Shown here: positions 53,603 through 63,935 of the stretch, piece after piece | Layout: every line of letters begins with the position of its first letter | Numbering within the stretch: the first letter of the stretch is position 1 | Origin: Flavobacteriaceae bacterium | GTDB taxonomy: Bacteria; Bacteroidota; Bacteroidia; Flavobacteriales; Flavobacteriaceae | Reading direction: 5' to 3' | Assembly: GCA_018669795.1 (NCBI GenBank) | Contig: JABHSQ010000005.1 | Location: 310,001 to 374,000, forward strand | Length of the DNA: 64,000 bases | Made by a program: the position numbers and the translations under genes | The notes under the pieces: model-generated | Told to the model about the DNA's origin: nothing | The model's database searches: none | Seen by the model: only the letters and a program-made list of their open reading frames with translations

Positions 53603-56047
53603 ATGATGCAGCGTTTATATAAATTTCTTCCCCATTTTATTGTTTTAGTTTTATTTGTGATCATTTCTTTGGCCTATTTTAGTCCAGTATTGCAAGGGAA
53701 AAAAATTTTTCAAAGTGATATTGTTCAATATACTGGAATGGCTAAACAGCAAAATGATTTTAGAAAATCAACTGGTAAAGAAACATATTGGACCAATGCT
53801 GCTTTTGGAGGAATGCCAACCTATCAATTAGGAGCGAAATATCCACACAACTACATTAAGAAATTAGACCTTAGGCTCCGTTTTTTACCTAGACCTGCAG
53901 ATTATTTATTTCTGTACTTTATTGGGATGTATATTTTGTTTTTAGTTTTAAAACTAGATTATAAATTGGCATTCGTAGGTGCTTTAGCATTTGGGTTTTC
54001 CACCTATTTAATAATTATTTTGGGAGTGGGTCATAATGCTAAAGCCCATGCAATTGCCTACATGCCATTGGTATTAAGTGGAATATTATTAGCATTAAGA
54101 GGCAATTATTTAAAAGGATTTATACTAACTACAATTGCCATGGCTTTGGAATTGGTTGCCAATCACTTTCAAATGACTTATTATTTATTATTAGTAGTCT
54201 TAGTCATAGGTCTTGTTTATATGATCGACTCCTATAAAAAGAAAAAATTACCTATCTTTTTTAAAGGTGTAGGGGTTTTAGTGCTGGCGGTTGTTTTTGC
54301 TATTGGTCTTAATGCTACCAATATATTAGCAACCAAAGAATATGCCGACACGTCAACTCGTGGAAAAAGTGAATTGACTATCAACTCTGATGGAAGTTCT
54401 AAGGAAGCGAATAAAGGCCTAGATTATGATTATATAACAGAATATAGTTATGGAAAATTAGAAAGTTTTAATTTATTTATTCCAAGATTTATGGGAGGAG
54501 GCTCATCAGAACCTTTACCGGATAACCCTAAATCAATGAATGCTATTATGCAATTGGGTGCTTCTCCACAGGAGGCAAATCAAATTTTAAATCAAGTGCC
54601 TATGTATTGGGGAGATCAACCCATTGTTGCTGCACCTGCTTATATAGGAGCTATTATTGTTTTCTTGGCAATTCTTGCTTTGTTTTTAATTAAAGGCAAA
54701 TTAAAATGGTGGTTAGTTACAGGTATTATATTGAGCTTACTCTTATCTTGGGGTAAAAATTTCAGCATGCTCACCGACTTTTTTATTGAATACATTCCAT
54801 TATATAATAAATTTAGGGCAGTTTCATCGATACAGGTATTATTAGAATTATTAATGCCTATACTAGCTATTTTAGGCCTGCAACAGTTCTTTTTTAATAG
54901 CTCTATAACCTCCGAAAAAAAGAAAAAAGCCTTATCATATGCTAGCGGAATTACCGCTGGAATAGCTATTGTATTTATCTTATTTAAAGCTTCATTATTT
55001 AATTTTTCAAGTCCTTATGATTCTTATTTTATAAAAGATTTAGGTCCTAATTTTGTGGACGCTATGAAAGAAGACCGGATGACTTTATTCACTAAGGATG
55101 CCATTCGATCATTAGTTTTGGTTGTTTTGTCTGCCGGATTTTTATGGTTTTTCTTGAAAGCAAAATTAAAACAAGGAACAGCTATCGCATTATTTGCATT
55201 ATTAATTTTAATCGATTTGGTTGGGGTTGATAGGCGTTATGTAAATAGCGATGATTTTGTAGTAGCTAGCGTTATGACGCATCCTTTTCAGGAAAATTTT
55301 GCAGATAAAGAAATTTTAAAAGATACAGATTACTTTCGTGTATACGATGTTACTTCAAGCCCTTTTAATAGTGGGCGAGCAAGTTTTTATCACAATGCTT
55401 TGGGAGGATATCACGCTGCAAAACCTGCTCGTATTCAGGATGTCGATAATTTTTATTTAAGTAAGGGAGCTATTGGAATTTTAAATATGATGAATGTTCG
55501 ATATATCATTACCAAAGGTAAAGGTGGTACAAAAGTTCCTCAACGCAATCCCTATGCAAATGGACCAGCTTGGTTTGTAGAAAATGTAATGATCGCTGAA
55601 AACGCAAATGAAGAGTTGTTATTGCTTGATAGTTTGGATACAAAAAGAACCGCTATTATTCATCAAGAATTTTCCCAAAAATTACCTTTGGAAAATATAG
55701 AACGAGACTCGACAGCAACCATAAAGTTAAAGAGTCATGCTCCTAATTATTTGGTATATGAATCCTCCACGGTATCTCCACAATTAGCACTTTTCTCTGA
55801 AGCTTATTATTCAAACGGTTGGAATGCCTATATAGATGGTCAACCAGTAACACATTTTAGAGCTAATTACCTGCTGCGTGCCATGAAAATACCAGAAGGA
55901 AACCATACCATTGAATATAAGTTTGAACCTGCAGTTGTTGCCATAGGAAGTAAAATTTCTTTAGCGACTAGCGCATTGTTTTTATTGGTATTGCTAGGGG
56001 CTATATTTTATAATTATAGAAAAAAAGAAACGCTCATCAATGAATAA
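53603..56047 (+). CDS. YfhO family multi-pass membrane protein
   Basis: An 814-aa integral membrane protein with about a dozen helices in the first 550 residues and a soluble periplasmic C-terminal domain. VISLAYFSPVLQGKKIFQSDIVQYTGMAKQQNDF and the FGGMPTYQ block are YfhO hallmarks, and the C-terminus (SEAYYSNGWNAYIDGQPVTHFRANYLLRAMKIPEGNHTIEYKFEP) is the family end. YfhO proteins are predicted GT-C-like glycosyltransferases acting on lipid-linked or envelope sugars. It is followed six bases later by a soluble glycosyltransferase. Confidence 0.92.
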   Translation: MMQRLYKFLPHFIVLVLFVIISLAYFSPVLQGKKIFQSDIVQYTGMAKQQNDFRKSTGKETYWTNAAFGGMPTYQLGAKYPHNYIKKLDLRLRFLPRPADYLFLYFIGMYILFLVLKLDYKLAFVGALAFGFSTYLIIILGVGHNAKAHAIAYMPLVLSGILLALRGNYLKGFILTTIAMALELVANHFQMTYYLLLVVLVIGLVYMIDSYKKKKLPIFFKGVGVLVLAVVFAIGLNATNILATKEYADTSTRGKSELTINSDGSSKEANKGLDYDYITEYSYGKLESFNLFIPRFMGGGSSEPLPDNPKSMNAIMQLGASPQEANQILNQVPMYWGDQPIVAAPAYIGAIIVFLAILALFLIKGKLKWWLVTGIILSLLLSWGKNFSMLTDFFIEYIPLYNKFRAVSSIQVLLELLMPILAILGLQQFFFNSSITSEKKKKALSYASGITAGIAIVFILFKASLFNFSSPYDSYFIKDLGPNFVDAMKEDRMTLFTKDAIRSLVLVVLSAGFLWFFLKAKLKQGTAIALFALLILIDLVGVDRRYVNSDDFVVASVMTHPFQENFADKEILKDTDYFRVYDVTSSPFNSGRASFYHNALGGYHAAKPARIQDVDNFYLSKGAIGILNMMNVRYIITKGKGGTKVPQRNPYANGPAWFVENVMIAENANEELLLLDSLDTKRTAIIHQEFSQKLPLENIERDSTATIKLKSHAPNYLVYESSTVSPQLALFSEAYYSNGWNAYIDGQPVTHFRANYLLRAMKIPEGNHTIEYKFEPAVVAIGSKISLATSALFLLVLLGAIFYNYRKKETLINE

Positions 56048-56053
56048 TAAACC

Positions 56054-57337
56054 ATGAAAAGAGCACTTGTCATTACTTATTATTGGCCACCAGCAGGAGG
56101 TCCAGGTGTTCAAAGATGGCTTAAATTTGTTACTTATTTTAAAGAATTTGGAATTGAACCTGTAGTTTTTATTCCGGATAACCCTCATTATCCATTGCAG
56201 GATAAAAGTATTGTTTCTGAAATACCTGAAGGAATAGAAATAATTAGGTTTCCAATTAAAGAGCCTTATGGTTTTGCTAAAATGTTTTCAAACAAGAAAA
56301 CGAACCAAGTAAGTAGTGGTATTATAACCAACAAGAATCAATCTGTTTTAGAAAAATTATTATTATGGATTCGAGGTAATTTCTTTATTCCAGATGCAAG
56401 AATAGGATGGGTAAAACCCGCTGTAGGCTTTTTGAAGGAGTATCTTGCTAAAAATGATATGGATATTGTTATAAGTTCAGGTCCTCCTCATAGTTTGCAT
56501 TTAATTGGAATGGCATTAAAAGAGGAACTGGGAATAAAATGGGTAGCAGATTTTAGAGATCCTTGGACGACTATTCATTATCATCAATCACTTCGATTAA
56601 ATAAAAGAGCTCAAAAAAAGCATTTAAAATTAGAATCTAAAGTATTAAATAATTCAGATTTAGTGGTGGTAACTAGCGCAAGAACTAAAAAAGAATTTCA
56701 AAAAACCACATCGGTACCTATCGAAGTTATTAGTAATGGATATGATATTTTAGAAAAAATAGAACCTAATTTAGATGCTCAATTTTCAATAGCCCATATT
56801 GGTTCTTTATTAACCAATAGAAATCCAGAATTATTGTGGGAAATTCTATCAGAATTAAAAGATGAAAACAAAGTGTTTTCTAAGAATTTGCTTATTAAAT
56901 TAGTAGGGGCAGTAAGCGAGGATGTTTTAGAAAGCCTCGCAGTTTTTGGATTAACAGAAAATTATAAAACCTTGGGCTATGTTTCACATCAAGAAGCTAT
57001 TCAAATTCAACATGATGCACAAGTATTATTATTAGTTGAAATGGACAGTCCAGAAACTAAATCTATTATTCCTGGAAAATTGTTTGAATATGTTGCTGCA
57101 AATAGGCCTATATTGGCAATAGGACCTGATGGTAGTGATGTGGAAGGGATTCTAAAAGAAACGAATGCTGGAGTCTATTTTACGTATACTGAAAAAGAAA
57201 AATTAAAAAAACAGCTTCAATTTTATTACGAAGCTTACTCAAAAGCTAATTTAAATATTAACTCCCATAACACAGAACAATATAGTAGGAGGGAACTGAC
57301 TAAAAGTTTAAGTAGTTTACTGTTAAATATTAAATAA
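56054..57337 (+). CDS. GT-B glycosyltransferase (family 1/4 type)
   Basis: A 427-aa protein. ALVITYYWPPAGGPGVQRWLKFVTYFKEFGIEPVVF is the N-terminal donor-family opening, WVADFRDPWTTIHYHQSLRLN a conserved block, and VISNGYDILEKI plus IPGKLFEYVAANRPILAIGPDGSDVEGIL form the C-terminal nucleotide-sugar site with the E-x7-E-like helix. It is predicted to add a sugar to a cell-envelope acceptor. Six bases separate it from yfhO, so they form an operon. Confidence 0.87.
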   Translation: MKRALVITYYWPPAGGPGVQRWLKFVTYFKEFGIEPVVFIPDNPHYPLQDKSIVSEIPEGIEIIRFPIKEPYGFAKMFSNKKTNQVSSGIITNKNQSVLEKLLLWIRGNFFIPDARIGWVKPAVGFLKEYLAKNDMDIVISSGPPHSLHLIGMALKEELGIKWVADFRDPWTTIHYHQSLRLNKRAQKKHLKLESKVLNNSDLVVVTSARTKKEFQKTTSVPIEVISNGYDILEKIEPNLDAQFSIAHIGSLLTNRNPELLWEILSELKDENKVFSKNLLIKLVGAVSEDVLESLAVFGLTENYKTLGYVSHQEAIQIQHDAQVLLLVEMDSPETKSIIPGKLFEYVAANRPILAIGPDGSDVEGILKETNAGVYFTYTEKEKLKKQLQFYYEAYSKANLNINSHNTEQYSRRELTKSLSSLLLNIK

Positions 57338-57376
57338 AAAAACTCCCATTATACAGTTCTATATAAGAGGAGTTTC
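57334..57376 (-). terminator. possible terminator of the Tyr/Asn-rich protein gene
   Basis: On the minus strand AAACTCC and GGAGTTT pair across a 21-nt loop and are followed by a T run. It is the weakest of the listed terminators because of the long loop. Confidence 0.4.
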
Positions 57377-57395
57377 AAACTAACTAACCAAATTT

Positions 57396-58487
57396 TTATA
57401 ATCCTCTCCCTCTTTTTTTTATTATATTCCTGCTAGCGATCATTTTACGATTACCAGCAGATTTTTCTGACGAATTTGATGCTATTCTTTTTGAACCATT
57501 TATGTTATTTACATACTTTGATGCTTTGTTAGTATTGCTATTTCTACTATGTTGATTTGTGTTTCTTTTAGTAGTATTCAAAGAAGGTATCGCATTTGCT
57601 GCTGGTTTAGAACTAATAACCGGTCTTGTATTTGAAACAGTTCTTGTACTAGCATTATTATTGTTTGTATTAGAGCTTTTTTTAGACCTTCTAGAAAGGC
57701 TATTACTTTCACTAGAATTATCTCTTCGAGAATTTTGAACTACAGCAGTATTTCTTCTGTTAGGCTTATAATCTTTGTTGACCTCAGATTTTCCAACTTT
57801 GTAATGATTTCTGCTTCCTGGTTTATTGAAATTTCTTCTACCATTTGCATAAGAAACATTTGATCTACCTCTGTTTGAATAATAATTATTATGCTCTTTA
57901 TAACTATATCGAGTTGGGTGGTAATATCTTCTATATGGATAATCATAAACTACACAACTAGTATAAACAGGCCTAGTATAATATGCATGCCAAGGTCTAT
58001 AAGTGTAATAAAAATTATAAGAGTTTATATATCCTGTACTATGCGAGTAATATCCATAATAGTTATAATGTACATATAATCCACCTATACGAACAATGCG
58101 ATTTCTATTATAATGTACTTGAATATCACCAGCTTGAGTAATTCGTCCAAACTCATCGTAATAAATGGGTATATTTTCTATTTGGATTACGCCTCCATAA
58201 CAGTCATATTGTACAAACATTTCGTAATTATAACCAGAATTATAGCTAACATTTACAGTAGGTGAACTAATGATAACATTGGTATTATTGTAATTCCCTA
58301 TATAAGTGAAATCAAATTGACCATCTGGAAAAACTGAAAACTCAACATTCTGCACCGTGAAGATGTAAGAATTAACATAATTTACAAAATTAGAATTGTA
58401 ATTTACTGCTTGAGAGTTGGTGGAAGCAATCAAAGTATAAAAACTAATAAGAAAGATTCCGATTAAGAGTATGATTGCTTTTTTCAT
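57396..58487 (-). CDS. secreted Tyr/Asn-rich low-complexity protein
   Basis: A 363-aa protein. I start at ATG 58487 (MKKAIILLIGIFLISFYTLIAS, a signal peptide). The ORF track begins 11 residues earlier. The first half has repeated YD(E/R)FGRI and VHYN(RN/YY) strands like a beta-rich surface protein and is very Tyr-rich (NYYGYYSHSTGYINSYNFYYTYR). The second half is Ser/Asn/Arg/Lys-rich and disordered. No enzymatic motif is seen. It could be an envelope or matrix protein. Confidence 0.7.
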   Translation of the reverse strand: MKKAIILLIGIFLISFYTLIASTNSQAVNYNSNFVNYVNSYIFTVQNVEFSVFPDGQFDFTYIGNYNNTNVIISSPTVNVSYNSGYNYEMFVQYDCYGGVIQIENIPIYYDEFGRITQAGDIQVHYNRNRIVRIGGLYVHYNYYGYYSHSTGYINSYNFYYTYRPWHAYYTRPVYTSCVVYDYPYRRYYHPTRYSYKEHNNYYSNRGRSNVSYANGRRNFNKPGSRNHYKVGKSEVNKDYKPNRRNTAVVQNSRRDNSSESNSLSRRSKKSSNTNNNNASTRTVSNTRPVISSKPAANAIPSLNTTKRNTNQHSRNSNTNKASKYVNNINGSKRIASNSSEKSAGNRKMIASRNIIKKRGRGL

Positions 58488-58814
58488 GATATTTGATTTA
58501 AATGTTAATATGATTATCATTAAACAACGACCGTGCCATAATTATAAATAACTGATTAACATAATGTAGAATAAAATATAGAAGGAGAGTGATAGTGTTT
58601 GGTAAAGTAAATGGTGGCTAAACATAAAATCTTCCTTCAATTAATATGAAGGCGGATTTTAACAACTAACCAACCAAAACTTATAATTTTATGAAAAGTA
58701 TTACTATGTACTTTATGATGATGTATTTACAATCACCGTTCCAAAAAATAGGTTGATGTTGGTTTAGTATTAATTTAATAATAAATTTACGGGGGGAGTA
58801 ACTAACTAAAGTTA
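58488..58814. other. intergenic region between the Tyr-rich protein and uvrA
   Basis: A 327-bp stretch with no gene that I can support. It contains a small CCTTC...GAAGG hairpin near 58632-58655, a 21-codon ATG frame at 58691 without a recognisable start signal, and an AGTAACT/AGTTACT hairpin behind uvrA without a T run. It holds no obvious TAnnTTTG box. Confidence 0.4.
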
Positions 58815-61640
58815 CTATAATTTCTCAGATAAATAAGTAGCTGTATAGGAGTTTTTGTTTTTAGCAACTTCTTCTGGAGTGCCTTCTATCATAAGTTTAC
58901 CGCCTTTTTCACCGCCATCTTTTCCCAAATCAATAATATGATCTGCACATTTAATTAAATCAATATTATGTTCTACTACGATTACCGTATGACCTTTATC
59001 CAATAATGCGTAAAAGGATTTTAATAATTTATTTATGTCATGAAAATGTAAACCGGTAGTAGGTTCGTCAAATATAAAAAGTGTTTTTTCTTTGCTAGTC
59101 CCTTTTATTAAAAAAGATGCCAATTTAATTCGCTGTGCTTCACCACCCGAAAGGGTAGAAGAGCTTTGTCCTAATTGAACATAACCCAAACCTACCTCTT
59201 GTAAGGGTTGTAATTTAGTAGTGATTTTTTTTTCATCATTGCTTTTGAAAAAAGCAATAGCATCATCCACCGTCATCTGTAAAATATCGTGGATGCTTTT
59301 ATCATAAAAGTGAACTTCTAAAACTTCTTTTTTAAATCGTTTTCCTTTACAAACATCACATTCTAAATGAACATCTGCCATAAATTGCATTTCAATAGTA
59401 ACTTCACCTTCACCTTTACACTTTTCACACCGTCCTCCATCTACATTAAATGAGAAATGTTTAGGCTTATAGCCTCTAATATCTGATAGTTTTTGGTTTG
59501 AAAATAAACTTCTAATATCATCGTACGCTTTTATATAGGTCACTGGATTAGACCTGCTAGAACGTCCTATTGGATTTTGATTTACAAATTCTACCTTTTT
59601 AATGCTTGAATAGTCTCCTTCTAATTTGGTGAATTGCCCAGGTTTTTCACCATAGCCACCAACTTCCTTTAATATTGCTGGATACAGTATTTTCTTAACT
59701 AGCGTGCTTTTACCACTTCCAGAAACACCAGTTATAGCTGTAAAGCAGCCTAAAGGAAATTCTACATTAATGTTTTTTAAATTATTATGACGAGCGCCAA
59801 TTAATCGGATACTATTTTTAGAAACTCTTCTTTTTGAAGGAACCTCGATAGTAAGTGTTCCGTTTAAATAGTTGGCAGTTAGTGAATTTGATTTTAATAA
59901 ATCACTATAATTTCCTGTAGCAACAACTTCACCACCAAAACTACCAGCCTCAGGTCCTATATCAATAATCTCATCTGCTGCTTTCATGATGTCTTCATCA
60001 TGTTCCACAACAATTACAGTATTTCCTAGGTCACGAAGTGATTTTAAAACTTCAATTAGACGTTCTGTGTCCCTGGGGTGTAAACCAATACTTGGTTCGT
60101 CAAGTATATACATAGAGCCTACTAAGCTACTTCCTAAAGAAGTTGCTAAATTGATTCGTTGAGATTCACCTCCAGATAAAGTATTTGATTTTCTATTTAA
60201 TGATAAATAGCTAAGTCCAACATTGCTTAAAAATTCCAGTCGATTATTAATTTCTATCAGAAGTCTTTTTGCAATTTTCTGATCGTATTTGTTAAGCTCT
60301 AAATTGTTAAAAAAGTGTGTTAGTTTATCTAATGGTAAAGCTACTAGTTCTTGGATAGAAGTTTCATTTACCATTACATAAGCAGCTTCTTTTCTTAATC
60401 GTTTGCCTTTACAATTGCTGCATATGGTCTTTCCTCTGTATCGAGAAAGCATCACTCTATTTTGAATTTTGTAGCTTTTAGAAGTTAAATCTTCAAAAAA
60501 TTCATTCAGTCCCGTAAAGTGTTTATTGCCTTCCCAAATCAATTTTTTTTGTTCTTCTGAAAGTTCAAACCAAGGTTTGTGAATTGGAAAATCAAATTTA
60601 TAAGCTGCATTTACCAATTGATCACGATACCAGCTCATGGACTCTCCACGCCAAGGAAAAATAGTATTTTCGAAAACGGATAATGCGGTGTTAGGAACCA
60701 CTAAATCGTTATCAATACCAATAACATCGCCATAACCTTCACAAGTTTCACAAGCACCATAAGGATTGTTAAAACTGAATAAATGAACATTTGGTGTTAA
60801 AAAGGTAATTCCATCTGCTTCAAAGCGATTGTTAAACTCTTTGATTGAATTGTCGGATAAGTTTTCTATGAATAATACTCCTTTTCCTTCAAAAAAAGCA
60901 ATATTAACAGCATCTGCCAATCTATTGATAAAATCCTCGTCATTTTTAGTAATGACACGATCTACCACTATATGGATATTTTTTGAAAGTGATTTTCCCT
61001 TTAATTCATCAAGTCTAAGAATGGTGTCATCCATCTTAATTCGAGCATATCCTTGTTGTAATAAGGCTAGTAATTTATTTTCAATGGCCCTTCCTTCTTC
61101 TAGATGAATAGGAGCGAGGAGTAATAATTTTTTACCTTCAGGAAATTGTTTAATGTAGTTGATAACATCAGAAATAGTATCTTTTTTAACTTCTTTGCCG
61201 GAAATTGGAGAAATTGTTTTTCCAATACGCGTAAATAATAATTTTAAATAATCATAAATTTCTGTAGTGGTGCCAACGGTCGATCTAGGATTTGTAGAAT
61301 TTACTTTTTGTTCAATTGCAATGGCAGGAGATATTCCTTTAATAGCATCTACTTTGGGTTTGTTTAGCCTTCCTAGAAATTGTCTTGCATAAGAAGATAA
61401 ACTTTCCACGTATCTTCTTTGACCCTCTGCATATAAAGTATCAAAAGCTAAACTTGATTTTCCACTACCTGATAAACCAGTAATAACCACCAGTTTATTT
61501 CGAGGGATCACCACAGAAATATTTTTCAGATTGTGAAGTTTAGCCCCTTGGATAAGGATGTTTTTTTTAATATCTAGGTTGTTAAAATTCAAATTATAAT
61601 TGTAAAAATTTTGTAGATTTTGCAAAGATAACATTTCCAA
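58815..61640 (-). CDS. uvrA: excinuclease ABC subunit UvrA
   Basis: A 941-aa DNA damage-recognition ATPase of nucleotide excision repair. It has two ABC modules: Walker [15 protein letters not shown] and [14 protein letters not shown], signatures [12 protein letters not shown] and [12 protein letters not shown]. Zinc fingers are in [10 protein letters not shown]...[13 protein letters not shown] and [10 protein letters not shown]...[12 protein letters not shown]. The Asn-rich N-terminal extension ([16 protein letters not shown]) ahead of the first ABC block may mean the real start is internal, near the MEMLSLQ version or later. The gene is alone on its strand. Confidence 0.98.
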   Translation of the reverse strand: MEMLSLQNLQNFYNYNLNFNNLDIKKNILIQGAKLHNLKNISVVIPRNKLVVITGLSGSGKSSLAFDTLYAEGQRRYVESLSSYARQFLGRLNKPKVDAIKGISPAIAIEQKVNSTNPRSTVGTTTEIYDYLKLLFTRIGKTISPISGKEVKKDTISDVINYIKQFPEGKKLLLLAPIHLEEGRAIENKLLALLQQGYARIKMDDTILRLDELKGKSLSKNIHIVVDRVITKNDEDFINRLADAVNIAFFEGKGVLFIENLSDNSIKEFNNRFEADGITFLTPNVHLFSFNNPYGACETCEGYGDVIGIDNDLVVPNTALSVFENTIFPWRGESMSWYRDQLVNAAYKFDFPIHKPWFELSEEQKKLIWEGNKHFTGLNEFFEDLTSKSYKIQNRVMLSRYRGKTICSNCKGKRLRKEAAYVMVNETSIQELVALPLDKLTHFFNNLELNKYDQKIAKRLLIEINNRLEFLSNVGLSYLSLNRKSNTLSGGESQRINLATSLGSSLVGSMYILDEPSIGLHPRDTERLIEVLKSLRDLGNTVIVVEHDEDIMKAADEIIDIGPEAGSFGGEVVATGNYSDLLKSNSLTANYLNGTLTIEVPSKRRVSKNSIRLIGARHNNLKNINVEFPLGCFTAITGVSGSGKSTLVKKILYPAILKEVGGYGEKPGQFTKLEGDYSSIKKVEFVNQNPIGRSSRSNPVTYIKAYDDIRSLFSNQKLSDIRGYKPKHFSFNVDGGRCEKCKGEGEVTIEMQFMADVHLECDVCKGKRFKKEVLEVHFYDKSIHDILQMTVDDAIAFFKSNDEKKITTKLQPLQEVGLGYVQLGQSSSTLSGGEAQRIKLASFLIKGTSKEKTLFIFDEPTTGLHFHDINKLLKSFYALLDKGHTVIVVEHNIDLIKCADHIIDLGKDGGEKGGKLMIEGTPEEVAKNKNSYTATYLSEKL

Positions 61641-61846
61641 ATTGACTATGATAAAAAGGTTAAATATTATTTTTATTGAAAATCTTTGCTATTTTTTTGC
61701 AATTATTACTGATTATTCTTATATTTACATAAGTTAACATAACAAATAAATTTAAGCCTATAGCATAATACTACTTTTTTTAATAAATAATTTATACTAA
61801 CAACCATTGGTAATTAATGAGTTGTTTATAATTAAAAAGTAATGTT

Positions 61847-62431
61847 ATGAAAAAAAATAAATCTACAGATGCACAGCTAGTTAGTGCATATATGAAAGGC
61901 GAAGAATTAGCGATAAGCAAGTTAATAACTCGACACAAGCAAAAAATTTACAGTTTTATTTATTCAAAAGTATTTGATAGAGATGTCGCAGAAGATATTT
62001 TTCAAGATACCTTTATAAAAGTTATAAACACATTAAAAAGAGGTGCTTATAATGAAGAAGGAAAATTTATTCCCTGGGTAATGAGAATTTCTCATAATTT
62101 AGTGATCGATTATTTTAGAAAGAATAATAGAATGCCAAAATTTGAAAATAATTCTGACTTTGATATTTTTTCAGTCTTACATGACGGTTCTTTAAATGCA
62201 GAAAATATAATGATTAAAGGACAAGTTGAAGATGACCTAAGAAGGATTGTTCAAGAGTTACCTGAAGATCAGAAAGAAGTACTAGTTATGAGGATTTACA
62301 AGGAAATGAGCTTTAAAGATATTAGTGAGCAAACAGGAGTAAGTATCAATACTGCTTTAGGGAGAATGAGGTATGCATTAATAAATTTACGTAAGGTAAT
62401 AGATAAGCATAATATCGTATTAACTAATTAA
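61847..62431 (+). CDS. ECF-type RNA polymerase sigma factor
   Basis: A 194-aa sigma-70-family protein of group 4. Region 2 is DVAEDIFQDTFIKVINTLKRGAYNEEGKFIPWVMRISHNLVIDYFRK, and region 4 is LPEDQKEVLVMRIYKEMSFKDISEQTGVSINTALGRMRYALINLRK with the helix-turn-helix. No anti-sigma factor with a membrane helix follows. Instead a 50-codon gene starts 59 bp later. Target promoters cannot be read here. Confidence 0.93.
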   Translation: MKKNKSTDAQLVSAYMKGEELAISKLITRHKQKIYSFIYSKVFDRDVAEDIFQDTFIKVINTLKRGAYNEEGKFIPWVMRISHNLVIDYFRKNNRMPKFENNSDFDIFSVLHDGSLNAENIMIKGQVEDDLRRIVQELPEDQKEVLVMRIYKEMSFKDISEQTGVSINTALGRMRYALINLRKVIDKHNIVLTN

Positions 62432-62490
62432 TACAATAAATGATATTTTGATGCGTTATAAAATAATGTTAACCTCAAAACATCAGTTAT

Positions 62491-62643
62491 ATGGAAAAAA
62501 TGTACTCTGGAACTTCACGAAAGGAACACGTGAATAAAAACTTGATTCCGAAAGAAGATACGATAAGATTTCTTCTTGATTATTCTAAGGCTTTAAATAT
62601 TATAGTTTATAATAAAATGAAGTTTGAAGCACTTTTAAACTAA
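62491..62643 (+). CDS. 50-aa small protein downstream of the sigma factor
   Basis: A 50-codon ATG frame below the ORF-track cutoff: MEKMYSGTSRKEHVNKNLIPKEDTIRFLLDYSKALNIIVYNKMKFEALLN. NLIPKEDTIRFLLDYSKAL looks like an amphipathic helix, and the frame is followed 12 bp later by a strong terminator, which supports an expressed gene ending here. It begins 59 bp after the sigma gene. I recall similar small proteins behind this type of sigma factor in Flavobacteriaceae. A sigma-binding or regulatory role is only inferred. Confidence 0.62.
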   Translation: MEKMYSGTSRKEHVNKNLIPKEDTIRFLLDYSKALNIIVYNKMKFEALLN

Positions 62644-62655
62644 AATTAAATTACC

Positions 62656-62685
62656 AACCTCGAAATAATGTTTCGAGGTTTTTTT
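62656..62685 (+). terminator. rho-independent terminator of the sigma-factor unit
   Basis: AACCTCGAAA-TAATG-TTTCGAGGTT is a perfect 10-bp stem with a 5-nt loop followed by T5 beyond the stem. It closes the sigma factor and small-protein unit. Confidence 0.85.
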
Positions 62686-62702
62686 ATATAATAAGATTAC
62701 TG

Positions 62703-63353
62703 TTATTTTTTATAATAGTTATTAATAATAGTTTTTCTGCCGATCGTCTTAGTGATAATGTCATTTTCTAAATCCCAAGCACGAGCTGGTGAATATTTTC
62801 TTCCATAAAATATAATTTGTAAATGCAATTTATTCCAAAGATCAATTGGAAATAATCGTTTTGCGTCTTTTTCTGTTTGTATTACATTTTTTCCATTAGT
62901 TAATCCCCATCGATACATTAATCGGTGAATGTGTGTGTCTACAGGAAAAGTAGGGATATTAAAAGCTTGTGACATTACTACACTAGCCGTTTTATGACCT
63001 ACTGCAGGTAAAGCTTCAAGGTATTCAAAAGTTTGAGGTACTTTTCCTTGATGTTGATCAATAATTATATTAGATAATCCGTGAATTCCTTTCGATTTCA
63101 TTGGAGATAACCCAACAGGTTTTATTATTTCTCTAATTTCTTCTACTGATAATTTTATCATATCATATGGGTTATCAGCAATATTAAAAAGAATGGGAGT
63201 AATTTTATTAACTCCTTTATCGGTGCTTTGAGCAGAAAGTAACACTGCAATTAGTAAGGTATAAGGATCCTTATGTTCTAGAGGAATAGGGGTTTCTGGA
63301 TACAATTCTTCTAATTTATTTATTATAAATGCTACCTTTTCTAGTTTAGTCAT
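62703..63353 (-). CDS. nth: endonuclease III-like DNA glycosylase lacking the iron-sulfur cluster
   Basis: A 216-aa base-excision repair glycosylase/AP lyase. The helix-hairpin-helix region LEALPAVGHKTASVV has the catalytic lysine K121, and VDTHIHR has D139, matching E. coli K120/D138. The C-terminus (LHLQIIFYGRKYSPARAWDLENDIITKTIGRKT) lacks the four Cys that bind 4Fe-4S in E. coli Nth; the whole protein has no Cys. The enzymatic residues are intact, so it is probably functional. A TACTTTTG box lies at 63377-63370 on the minus strand. Confidence 0.93.
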   Translation of the reverse strand: MTKLEKVAFIINKLEELYPETPIPLEHKDPYTLLIAVLLSAQSTDKGVNKITPILFNIADNPYDMIKLSVEEIREIIKPVGLSPMKSKGIHGLSNIIIDQHQGKVPQTFEYLEALPAVGHKTASVVMSQAFNIPTFPVDTHIHRLMYRWGLTNGKNVIQTEKDAKRLFPIDLWNKLHLQIIFYGRKYSPARAWDLENDIITKTIGRKTIINNYYKK

Positions 63354-63369
63354 TTTATGTACTTTTACA

Positions 63370-63377
63370 CAAAAGTA
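63370..63377 (-). promoter_or_regulatory. -7 box of the nth-like gene
   Basis: The minus strand reads TACTTTTG (TAnnTTTG), 17 bp before the start codon at 63353. No TTG at the -33 position. Confidence 0.4.
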
Positions 63378-63472
63378 AAGAATTGAAACGAGTTTGCTAA
63401 AATTTTGTGATTAAAGAGAATGATTAATAGTGATACCTGGGCGTTAGCTATAAAAAAAATACAAATAAACAG

Positions 63473-63931
63473 ATGAAAACATTAAAAGTAGGGGATAAGG
63501 TTCCAAATTTTACTGCATTAGACCAAGATGGTAATTCAATTTCATTATCGGATTATAAAGGAAAACAATTAATTGTATTTTTTTATCCGAAAGCGAGTAC
63601 TCCTGGCTGTACTTTAGAAGCTTGTAATCTAAGAGATAATTACGAATTGCTACAAGAAAAAGGTTATGAATTAGTAGGAGTGAGTGCCGATAGTCAAAAA
63701 AGACAAGCTAATTTTAGAACTAAATATAGTTTTCCATTTCGATTACTAGCAGATGAGGATAAGAATGTTATTGATATTTTTGGAGTATGGGGTCCAAAAA
63801 AGTTTATGGGCCGTGAATACGACGGAATACACCGTAAAACATTTATTATAGATAAAAAAGGAATCGTGACTCAAGTAATAGATAAGGTTAAAACTAAATC
63901 ACACACTTCACAAATACTTGAAAATAATTAA
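63473..63931 (+). CDS. bcp: thioredoxin-dependent thiol peroxidase (Bcp/PrxQ)
   Basis: A 152-aa peroxiredoxin that reduces hydroperoxides. FYPKASTPGCTLEACNLRDNY holds the peroxidatic Cys46 and the resolving Cys51, five residues apart, the typical PrxQ pattern. GVSADSQKRQANFRTKYSFPFRLLADEDKNV and a final helix complete the fold. It is divergent from the nth gene. Cytoplasmic, no signal peptide. Confidence 0.97.
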   Translation: MKTLKVGDKVPNFTALDQDGNSISLSDYKGKQLIVFFYPKASTPGCTLEACNLRDNYELLQEKGYELVGVSADSQKRQANFRTKYSFPFRLLADEDKNVIDIFGVWGPKKFMGREYDGIHRKTFIIDKKGIVTQVIDKVKTKSHTSQILENN

Positions 63932-63935
63932 TTTT

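Noticed and set aside
57621-57722. Repeated-looking AT-rich words as a possible CRISPR array
   Set aside because: They are antisense of Ser/Asn/Arg-rich codons; there is no regular spacing or conserved repeat. No CRISPR array was seen anywhere in the window.
57740-58079. Frames at 57740-57946 (-) and 57891-58079 (+)
   Set aside because: Shadows of the Tyr/Asn-rich protein gene; Ile-rich low-complexity translations of the other frames.
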